Source: SURF-21 sp964510515
GTDB taxonomy: Bacteria; Actinomycetota; Geothermincolia; Geothermincolales; RBG-13-55-18
Length of the DNA: 6,983 nt
Direction of reading: 5' to 3'
NCBI GenBank assembly: GCA_964510515.1
Contig: CAZEAU010000050.1
Coordinates: forward strand, 1-6,983
The notes under the pieces were generated by a model. The model searched no databases. It was not told the DNA's origin and saw only the letters and a program-made list of their open reading frames with translations. Both the position numbers and the translations under genes were made by a program. The first letter of the stretch is position 1; each line of letters starts with the position of its first letter. Positions 1 to 6,983 of this stretch are shown piece by piece.

Positions 1-33
1 GGCCGCCCGCTCGCCCGGCACCCACGCATGCGA

Positions 34-60
34 GAGGGCCTCCCGCGATGGGAGGCCCTC
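34..60. terminator. Strong GC hairpin downstream of the stop; probable terminator
   Basis: GAGGGCCTCCC (34-44) and GGGAGGCCCTC (50-60) form a perfect 11-bp stem around a 5-base loop. It begins 53 bases past the TAG of the giant gene. On the minus strand there is no real U tract after the stem, whereas on the plus strand it is followed by CTTCTTCGCCCTTT. It may therefore act in both directions or mainly end a plus-strand transcript coming from outside the window. Confidence 0.68.
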
Positions 61-77
61 CTTCTTCGCCCTTTGTC

Positions 78-104
78 CGGGCGTCCCGCCGGAGGGGGCG
101 CCCG
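78..104. terminator. Second GC hairpin next to the stop codon; possible terminator
   Basis: CGGGCGTCCC (78-87) pairs with GGGGCGCCCG (95-104) around a 7-base loop. The one imperfect position is a U-G wobble in plus-strand RNA but an A-C mismatch in minus-strand RNA. TTT follows at 105-107 on the plus strand. It lies 9 bases past the minus-strand stop. Together with the hairpin at 34-60 it may form a tandem or bidirectional terminator. Confidence 0.4.
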
Positions 105-113
105 TTTCGCTCT

Positions 114-3100
114 CTAGCGACTGGCTCCTATGTCGCTCACCCCGATGGAGTCGTGCGCCCAGGTTCTTTCGTTCCCGTACATGGCCCTCTCCGCGGCCAC
201 CGGCTTGTCCGAGGTGACCTGGGTGGAGACGTTCCAGTCGGTCACGTACCCGTTCACCTCCCAGGTGGCGCGGGTGCCGGGGGCGAGTACGGCCACGGGC
301 CCGTCCACCTTACCCTCCGAGGTCATGAAGGTGAGCTTCACGTTCGCGGGCTCATCCCCGGGGTTCTGCACCAGCACGAAGGTCTCCATGCCTCCTTGCG
401 TGCAGCCTTCCGCGAGGTACCAGGCGCTCGCGAGCTCGCTCACCCCGATGGAGTCGTGCGCCCAGGTTCTTTCGTTCCCGTACATGGCCCNNNNNNNNNN
501 NNNNNNNNNNNNNNNNNNNNNNNNNNNNNNNNNNNNNNNNNNNNNNNNNNNNNNNNNNNNNNNNNNNNNNNNNNNNNNNNNNNNNNNNNNGCACCAGCAC
601 GAAGGTCTCCATGCCTCCTTGCGTGCAGCCTTCCGCGAGGTACCACTTGTATGCGGCGGGCGGGGCTTCCTTGGCGAAGGTAGCTTCTATCTCGTGGTCA
701 GCGGTCACGTTCTCGAAGGTGTAGCTGGTGACCGCGCCCACGCTCGCGCCGTCCACCTTGACATCGGCTATCTCATAGCCCGCATCGGGGGCGATGGCAA
801 AGGACTGGTCATCGCCTTCTGTGACGGTGACGGCGCCCTCGGGGTCGATGCTTCCGCCCGTGCCCGCGCTTGCGGTGATGGTCCAGGTGGATATCTCCTC
901 GAAGGTGGCCTCTATCTCGTGGTCGGCAGTCACGTTCTCGAAGGTGTAGCTGGTGACTGCGCCCACGCTCGCGCCATCCACCTTGACATCGGCTATCTCA
1001 TAGCCCGCATCGGGAGCGATGGCAAAGGACTGGTCTTTCCCATGCTTCACCGTGACCGCGCCCATGGGATCTATGCTCCCTCCGGTTCCCGCGGAGGCGG
1101 TGATGGTGTATTCGATGAGCTCGAAGGTGGCCTCTATCTCGTGGTCGGCAGTCACGTTCTCGAAGGTGTAGCTGGTGACCGCACCCACGGACTCTCCGTC
1201 AACCTCGACGTCCGCTATCCTCCAGCCCGCGTCGGGGGCGATAGCGAAGGCCTGGTTATCGCCTTCTGTGACCTCCACCGCTCCCTCGGGGTCGATGCTG
1301 CCGCCCGTGCCCACGCTTGCGGTGATGGTCCAGGTGGGTATCTCCTCGAAGGTAGCTTCTATCTCGTGGTCCTCGCTCACGCCCTCGAAGGTGTAGCTGG
1401 TGACCGCACCCACGGACTCTCCGTCCACCAGCACGTCCGCTATCCTCCAGCCCGCGTCGGGGGCGATGGCAAAGGACTGGTCCTCTCCCTCGGCGACGAT
1501 GATGTCGCCCTCGGGATCGATGCTGCCGCCCGTGCCCGCCGCCGCCGTGATGGTCCACAGCTTGGCGAACTGCGCCTCTATAGTGTGGTCAGCGTTCACG
1601 CCCTCGAAGGTGTAGGTGTCCACCGCGCCCACGGACTCAGCGTCCACGAGCACATCGGCTATCCTCCAGCCCGCATCCGGCGTGATGGTGAAGGACTGGT
1701 CGTCTCCCTCGTTCACCCCGATGTCGCCCTCGGGATCGATGGAGCCGCCCTCGCCCGCGCTGGCGGCGATGTTATAGTGGTCCACCGCGATGAAGGCGAC
1801 GTGTATGGTGTGGTCCTCGCTCACGCCCTCGAAGGTGTAGGTGTCGAGCGCGCCCACGGAGACGCCGTCCACGAGCACCACGCCCACCTTCCAGCCCAGG
1901 GGCGCCGGGACCATGTTGAAGACGGCGTCATCGCCCTCGACGACCATGATGTCGCCCGCGGGGTCGATGGAGCCGTTGGGTCCCGCCGCCGCCGTGATGG
2001 TCCACAGCTTGGCGAACTGCGCCTCTATGGTGTGGTCAGCGGTCACATCCTCGAAGGTGTAGGTATCGACCCTGCCCACCGATTCCCCGTCCACCAGCAC
2101 ATCGAGTATGCCGAAGCCGGGATCGGGGACGATGGTGAAGGCCTGGTCCTCTCCCTCGGCGACGATGCTGTCGCCCGCGGGGTCGATGGAGCCGCCCGCG
2201 CCCGCGCTGGCGGTTATGGTGAAGAGCTCGATGAACACGGCATCTATGGTGTGCTCCTCACTGACGGCGGCGAAGGTGTAGGTATCGACCGCGCCCACCG
2301 GCTCCCCGTCCACCAGCACGTTCAGGATGTCGTAGCCGGGATCGGGGACGATGGTGAAGTCCTGGTCCTCTCCCTCGGCGACGATGATGTCGCCCGCGGG
2401 GTCGATGGAGCCGCCCTCGCCCGCGCTGGCGGTGATGGTCCACTCGATGCGGCTGAACAGGGCCTCTATCTCGTGGTCCTCGCTCACATCCTCGAAGGTG
2501 TAGGTGTCCACCGGGCCCACGGACTCACCGTCCACGAGCACATCGGCTATGCTCCAGCCCGCATCCGGCGTGATGGTGAAGGACTGGTCGCCTCCCTCGT
2601 TCACCCCGATGTCGCCCTCGGGGTCTATGCTGCCGCCCGCGCCCGCCGAGGCGGCGATATTATGGACGGCTACCGGGCTGAAGGCGACGTGTATGGTGTG
2701 GTCCTCGCTCACGCCCTCGAAGGTGTAGCTGGTGACCGCGCCCACGGAGACACCGTCCACGAGCACCACGCCCACCTTCCAGCCCAGTGGCGCCGGGACC
2801 ATGTCGAAGACGGCGTCGTCGCCTTCGACGACCGCGATGTCGCCCGCCGGATCGATGGAGCCGCCGGGACCCGCGGTGGCCTTGACCGTCCACAATGTGG
2901 CGAACATGGCCTCTATGGTGTGATCCTCGCTCACGCCCTCGAAGGTGTAGGTGTCGACCCTGCCCACCGACTCCCCGTCCACCAGCACCTCGCGTATGGC
3001 GCAGCCGGCATCCGCTGCAATGGTGAACTCCTGGTTGCCGCCGTCTGCGACCACGCTATCGCCCGCCGGGTCGATGGAGCCGCCCGCGCCCGCCGAGGCG

Positions 3101-6100
3101 GTGATGGTGAAGAGCTCGATGAACACGGCATCTATGGTGTGCTCCTCACTGACGGCGGCGAAGGTGTAGGTATCGACCGCGCCCACCGGCTCCCCGTCCA
3201 CCAGCACGTTCAGGATGTCGTAGCCGGGATCGGGGACGATGGTGAAGTCCTGGTCGAAGCCTTCCGTCACCCCGACGTCGCCCTCGGGATCGATGGAGCC
3301 GCCCTCCCCGGCCGTGGCGGTTATGGTCCAGAGCTGGGCGAACTCGGCCTCTATGGTGTGGTCCGCGGTCACGCCGGTGAAGGTGTAGGTGTCCACCGGG
3401 CCCACGCTCGCCCCGTCCACCCGCACGTCGGCTATGCCGAAGCCGGGATCGGGGACGATGGTGAAGACGGATGCGGCGTGCTGTCCGGCCTTGACGTCTC
3501 CGGGCGGGGAGATTCTGCCTCCCTCCGCAGCCGTCGCCGTGATGGTCCACTGCAGCAGCCCGCCGGTCGGAGCGCCGCTCCATATCTCGCAGCCTTGGGC
3601 GGTGTTCGAGGTGCCGACAAACACGCTGCCGCCGAAGGACTTGAGGGATGCGAAGGCATAGTTATCGGGGTTGCCGAACCCCGCAAGCGAAGCCTGCGCA
3701 CATCCGATCATGAGGATGGCCTGCCTGTTGTTGCAGCCGAGGCTCGCCAGCAGCAAGGCCTCACCGCCGTCCTCATGGGTCTCCATGCTCAGTATGCCGA
3801 AGTCCCCAGCTCCGAACCCTCCCGTGGTCACCGGGGCGAGCTCGTTCCCCTCCAGGCGGAAGAGGCTGGCGCCCTGAGTGGCCGTGAAGGGGGCGAAGGC
3901 GAAGGCGTCCCAGGCCGTGACCAGGGAGAGGAGCGGGGGAGCCGAGTCGCGCAGCTGGGCCTGAGTGCCCCGAATGGTGCCGGTCTCGATGAGAGCCGTG
4001 CCCACGTTATGCGTGCCCACGTAGAGATCGCCTTCGTGGACGTGCAGCGCGCTCACGCAGACGTTCGCCGCGCTCCCGAAGCCGCCGCTCGCCACCTTGC
4101 TCCAGTTGCTGCCGTCGTATGCGTGCAGCTCCGCTCCCTTCGGAGTTATGTTGATGGTCAGGTCGATGGTGGTTCCGGTGGTGTTGGTGCGGCCCAGGGT
4201 CCCCGTGAGGGTGCCGGCATACAGCTTGCCGCCGTAGGCCTTCAGCGCCGTGATGCCGATGTTGTCGGAGTTGCCGAGCCCCTGCGCCACCCTGGTCCAG
4301 GCGCTGCCGTCGTAGGACCAGACCTCGCCTCCGGTGCTGGTCAGGGTGAGGGTCCAGCTGCCGAAGATGCTGCGACTGATGTTCGTGAACTGGGCATTGG
4401 TGGTGCCCACGTAGAGCTTGCCATCATAGACCTCCATGGCCTTGGCGGCGGAGTTGGAGCGGGCGTTGTAAGTGCTGGAGCCGGTGCCGAAACCGGGCGC
4501 CGTGGCCCCGGACGTGCTCTGCCCGACCCTCTGCGTCCACCCGGTGCCGTCGTAGCTCCACACCTCGCATCCGGCCACGTTGACCGTGGAGGCATAGAGG
4601 TCGCCCTCATAGACCGCGAGGACACCGACTTCCCGGTTGCCCGCCTTGCCGAACCCGGCGGTATTCACCTGCTCCCACTCGCCGGTGCCGGCATCCCGCT
4701 TCCAGACCCCGGCGCCGTCCACGTGGTTCTCCACCCCTACGTAGAGCTCGCCCTCGTACTCGGCCATGGGGAAGGCGGAAATGTTGTTGGCCCCGTCGAA
4801 CCCCTCGTCCGCGAGCAGGTCCCAGTCGCCCCCGGTGTATACCACCGAGAACTCGGCGTATATGGTGTGGTCCTCGGTGACGCCGCTGAAGGTATAGCTG
4901 GAGGCCACGCCCACCGAGATGCCGTCCACCAGCAAGGTGGACACTCCGTAACCGCAGTTGGGGGTGATGTAGAAGGTGGCATCATGGCCCTGCACGACCT
5001 CCAGTGCGCCCGCGGGCGTTATGGCTCCGTGGGAGCCCGCCGTCGCCGTGATGGTCCACAGCACGGCGAACTCGGCATGTATAGCATGGCCCTCGGTGAC
5101 GCCGCTGAAGGTATAGGTGTCCACCACGCCCACGGAGACGCCGTCCACGAGCACATCGGCGATGCCGTAGCCGGGATCCGGAACTATCTGGAGCGCGAGG
5201 TCCTCGCCCTCCAGGACCGCGACGTCGCCCTCGGGGTCGATAGAGCCTCCCTCGCCCGCCGATGCGGCGATGGTGAAGGCGGGTATCCTTTCGAAGACCG
5301 CCTCTATGGTGTGGTCCTCGCTCACGCCGGTGAAGGTGTAGCTGTCGACATCACCCAGCGATACCCCGTCCACGATGACGTCGGCTATCCTCCAGGCATC
5401 ATCGGGGACAATAGTGAAGGCCTGATCCTCCCCGTCGAAGACCGCGATGTCGCCCTCGGGGTCGATGGAGCCTCCCTCGCCCGCGGACGCCGTGATGGTC
5501 CAGAGCTTGGAGAACACGGCGTGTATGGCGTGGCCCTCGATGACGCCGCTGAAGGTGTAGCTGTCCACCGCGCCCACCGACTCTCCGTCCACCAGCACGT
5601 CTTTGACCACGTAGCCGGGGTCGGGGGTGAGCACGAAGGTGGCGTCGTCGCCCTCTTTGACCAGAGTGTCGCCTTCAGGGTCGATGGAGCCTCCGGTGCT
5701 CGCGCTGGCCGCGATGACGTGGCCCGCGCGGAGGAACACGGCGTGTATGGCGTGGTCGGCATCAACGGCGTAGAAGGTGTAGTCCGCGCCCGCGTCCACG
5801 TATTCCCCATCGACGAGCAGGAAGGCGAGCCTGTAGCCGAATTCCGCGGCGGTGTCGAAGGCCTGGTCGAAGCCCTCGTTCACCTCCACCTCGCCCGCCG
5901 GGTCGATGGAGCCGCCGGGGCCCGCGGTGGCCGTTAAGGTGTAGGTTATGCGCTCGAACGAAGCGTGTATGGCGTGATCGGCGGCCACGTCGGTGAAGTT
6001 GTAACTGTCAACCGCGCCCATCGATTCCCCGTCCACCTCTACGTCCGCTATTTTCCAGCCCTCCTCGGGGGCTATCGCATAAGCCGCGCCGTCGCCCCTG

Positions 6101-6983
6101 TTCAGCTCGACGATGCCCGCCGGGTCGATGGAGCCCCCCTCGCCCGCCGTGGCCTCGATGCTGAACACCTCCCAGGGTATGAAGGCCACGTGAATGGCGT
6201 GGTCCTCGCTCACGTTCTCGAAGGCGTAGCTGGAAGGCGTGCCCACCAGGACACCGTCCACCAGCACGGCGCCGACCTTCCAGCCCAGGGGCGCCGGAAC
6301 CATGTCGAAGGCGATGCTGTCGCCCTCGTTGACCACGATGTCGCCCGCCGGGTCGATGGAGCCGCTGGGTCCCGACGTGGCCGCGATGGTCCAGACCTTG
6401 ATAAAGACGGCCTCTATCTCATGGTCCCCGGTCACGCTCTCGAAGGTGTAGCTGGCGACCGTGCCCACGGACTCTCCGTCCACGAGCACATCGAGTATGC
6501 CGTAGCCGGGGTCCGGGGCGATGTCGAAGACCTGGTCTTCGAGCTCGTTGACCACGACCGCGCCCTCGGGGTCGATGCTGCCGCCCGCGCCAGCCGTGGC
6601 GGTGATGGTCCACTTGATGCGGCTGAAGGCGGCGTGGATAGTGTGGTTCGCGGTCACGCTCTCGAAGGTGTAGCTTTCCACCGTGCCCACGAATTCGCCG
6701 TCGACCAGCACCGCGGCTATCTTGTAACCGGGGGCAGGAACGATGGCGAAGGCCTGGTCATCGCCTTCTGTGACCTCGACCGCTCCTTCGGGATCGATGC
6801 TGCCGCCCGCGCCCACCGAAGCGGTGATGGCCCAGGTCACGGAGGGTATCTCCTCGAAAGAGGCTTCTATCTCGTGGTCCTCGCTCACGCCCTCGAAGGT
6901 GTAGCTGGCGACCGCGCCCACGGACTCTCCGTCCACCAGCACGTCCGCTATCCTCCAGCCCGCGTCGGGGGCGATGGCAAAGG
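114..6983 (-). CDS. Giant repeat protein (divergent InlB-type repeats, beta-propeller, C-terminal WYLAEG repeats); 5' partial
   Basis: The frame is open from the right edge to the TAG at 114-116, apart from the N gap at 491-590. It is partial: the first complete codon is 6979-6981, and the GTG at 6940-6942 lies inside a repeat (IADVLVDGES), so it is not a start. Order: partial module plus nine modules (4840-6983), seven-bladed propeller-like domain (3550-4839), thirteen modules (676-3549), short linker, then at least two WYLAEG-type repeats (135-645) and a six-residue tail, DIGASR. About 2,235 residues are visible; filling the gap with one repeat gives about 2,315. The frame left of the gap differs from that to its right only because 100 Ns is not a multiple of three. 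Modules of this kind are known from large exported bacterial proteins, so a surface or secreted role is likely, but signal peptide and start lie outside the window. No catalytic motif, LPXTG or C-terminal membrane anchor is seen. The protein is strongly acidic. Ligand and function are unknown. Confidence 0.95.
135..645 (-). repeat. C-terminal WYLAEG-type domain, at least two tandem copies (period 303 bp)
   Basis: The last copy (135-422) is complete: 96 residues starting WYLAEGCTQGGMETFVLVQN, with NVKLTFMTSEGKV and TRATWEVNGYV in the middle, and ending AERAMYGNERTWAHDSIGVS. An earlier copy starts at 645 and ends at 438, with its middle lost in the N gap. Copies are joined by ELASA; the final one is followed by DIGASR and the stop. 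I recognise this module from exported proteins of Actinomycetota, where it typically sits in tandem at C-termini after other extracellular domains. Its role is not established; a beta-sandwich or surface-associated module is plausible. It is the best taxonomic marker in the window. Copies are identical in nucleotide sequence wherever both can be read. Confidence 0.82.
491..590. other. Assembly gap of 100 Ns (unknown true length)
   Basis: Exactly 100 Ns, the usual placeholder for a gap of unknown length, fall inside a tandem copy of the C-terminal domain. The bases on either side are exact copies of sequence at 368-422 and 133-187. Reading frames on the two sides fit only if the true missing length is a multiple of three, so the apparent frame change is an artefact. 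Confidence 0.97.
1558..3330 (-). repeat. Tandem duplication of a four-module super-repeat
   Basis: Modules 3330-2443 and modules 2442-1558 match in order: a GYDILNVLVDGEPVG module, a SIDPAGDS module, the 76-residue PAPLGWK variant, and a module starting HNIAAS/YNIAAS with DIGVNEG. The first super-unit is 888 bp (73+73+76+74 residues) and the second 885 bp (73+73+76+73). Corresponding module starts are all exactly 888 bp apart (3330/2442, 3111/2223, 2892/2004, 2664/1776). This is a higher-order repeat created by duplication of four modules at once, later than the single-module expansion. Confidence 0.88.
3104..3255 (-). repeat. 152-bp block identical to 2216-2367
   Basis: Read base by base, 3104-3255 equals 2216-2367 at the 888-bp super-repeat offset, with mismatches immediately outside both ends. 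It encodes the second half of a module (DFTIVPDPGYDILNVLVDG onwards to VFIEL) and the first residues of the next. The rest of the super-repeat is more diverged, so this block was homogenised more recently, probably by gene conversion or unequal recombination. Confidence 0.9.
3550..4839 (-). other. Predicted seven-bladed beta-propeller domain inside the CDS
   Basis: A 430-residue region lacks the flanking module signature and holds seven internal repeats, at about 4675-4827, 4537-4674, 4297-4536, 4102-4296, 3838-4101, 3703-3837 and 3574-3702. The blade pattern is GFG..xN (loop), a strand such as VGVLAVYEGDLYVGTxN, a GCEVW strand, SYDG, then a W and a short strand (TxRV). Clear core copies are EGELYVGV, EGDLYAST, DGKLYVGT, GGKLYAGT, EGDLYVGT and GGSVFVGT. 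Blade 6 is the weakest, with GGEALLLAS and no terminal W. The repeated phrases resemble Kelch-type or other propellers in exported proteins, but I cannot name a family. Blades 3, 4 and 5 carry long inserts. Five cysteines lie in the domain, two of them at equivalent positions in blades 2 and 7 (GCEVW, GCEIW). Such domains usually bind ligands or partners; no catalytic residues are recognised. The blade count is inferred by eye. Confidence 0.75.
4840..6983 (-). repeat. N-proximal array of divergent InlB B-repeat-like modules (one partial, nine complete)
   Basis: The protein modules start (5' base) at 6834, 6612, 6393, 6165, 5943, 5721, 5502, 5277 and 5058, with a partial module from 6983 to 6835. 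Each is 73-76 residues. The consensus runs: an aromatic start (WTITAxAG), GGSIDPEG near residues 10-17, an acidic stretch with EGxDQxF, a PDPGY/GW turn, VLVDGESVG near 42-50, SYTF near 54-57, and DHxIxAxF near 63-70. This matches what I know of the divergent InlB B-repeat (Flg_new_2-type) family, small beta modules that form extended surface stalks. Copies here are more divergent than those near the C-terminus: the fifth (from 5943) has a changed VDAGADYTFYAV segment, and the sixth and eighth carry EGH in place of EDH/ADH. The module at 6393 is a longer variant with PAPLGWK. The last (from 5058) has GAITPAG in place of GGSIDP and abuts the propeller. Confidence 0.88.

Larger units (their letters stand above)
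676..3549 (-). repeat. C-proximal array of thirteen divergent InlB B-repeat-like modules
   Basis: The modules start at 3549, 3330, 3111, 2892, 2664, 2442, 2223, 2004, 1776, 1557, 1332, 1110 and 885, each 73-76 residues, with the same consensus as the array on the other side of the propeller. The first (from 3549) is atypical, with GGRISPPG and an AGQHAASVF segment, and directly follows the propeller. The next eight form a duplicated four-module block. The last four (from 1557) are more alike: those at 1110 and 885 share 45 identical residues over DQSFAIAP to IEATF. The modules at 2892 and 2004 are the longer PAPLGWK variant. The module at 1776 has VDAES where others have VDGES. The array ends at IEATF, followed by AKEAPPAAYK as a linker to the C-terminal domain. 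Confidence 0.9.

Noticed and set aside
1..33. Possible end of a neighbouring gene at the left edge
   Set aside because: Only 33 bases are visible beyond the hairpin. A short palindrome, CGCATGCG at 25-32, is present, but nothing supports a gene call.
352..491. Reading the frame from the right through the gap to a stop near 352
   Set aside because: This tail (RERKNLGARLHRG and onwards) is out of frame with the WYLAEG repeat encoded by the same bases. It arises because the 100-N placeholder is not a multiple of three.
48..683. Plus-strand frame beginning ATG at 48
   Set aside because: Its start lies inside the hairpin at 34-60, it crosses the gap and it overlaps the minus-strand WYLAEG domain.
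676..3549. CRISPR-like or non-coding tandem repeats
   Set aside because: Units of 219-228 bp keep a single minus-strand frame and a conserved protein motif, with no short spacer/repeat pattern.
130..5937. A 1,935-codon open frame on the plus strand, antisense to the giant gene
   Set aside because: It crosses the N gap, has no recognisable domains, and its repeats are only the antisense of the real modules. Because module lengths are multiples of three in GC-rich sequence, an antisense frame without stops in one module stays open through all of them.
6940..6942. GTG as the start codon of the giant gene
   Set aside because: The frame is open upstream to the window edge and encodes the normal preceding module residues (FAIAPDAGWRIAD), so the GTG is an internal valine.

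Overview
The window is almost entirely one very large gene read on the minus strand. It enters across the right edge (position 6983) and stops at a TAG at 114-116. The sequence is GC-rich, with G/C favoured at third codon positions. The C-terminal domain carries motifs (WYLAEG, FVLVQNP, a terminal AERAMYGN.RTWAHDSIG-type stretch) that I associate from memory with exported proteins of deep-branching high-GC Actinomycetota, such as Geothermincolia- or OPB41-like lineages. That placement is recollection plus inference, not a search. The run of Ns suggests a draft or metagenome assembly.

Layout in transcription order, right to left. (1) 4840-6983: one partial and nine complete ~73-76-residue modules that look like the divergent InlB B-repeat family (hallmarks GGSIDPEG, VLVDGESVG, SYTF, DHTIEAxF). 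(2) 3550-4839: a 430-residue segment with seven blade-like repeats, predicted to be a seven-bladed beta-propeller, set inside the repeat array. (3) 676-3549: thirteen more modules, including a four-module super-repeat duplicated in tandem. (4) 114-645: two copies, at least, of a ~96-residue actinobacterial C-terminal repeat, interrupted by a 100-N assembly gap at 491-590. (5) 1-113: a short downstream region with two strong GC hairpins, the likely transcription end.

The protein is best read as a giant, probably exported, cell-surface or secreted repeat protein: two stalk-like arrays of beta modules carrying one propeller head, with a C-terminal tandem domain. No signal peptide, promoter or start is in the window, because the 5' end lies outside it. 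No enzyme active site was recognised and the molecular function is unknown.

The most informative details are these. The gap is flanked on both sides by exactly 55 bp of repeat. This looks like a collapsed-repeat break and predicts 180 missing bases (or 180 + 303n), which restores the reading frame. The array has a higher-order structure with a 152-bp identical block. The two modules that flank the propeller are the only complete ones lacking the SIDP signature. A 5.8-kb open frame on the plus strand is an antisense shadow and is not annotated.
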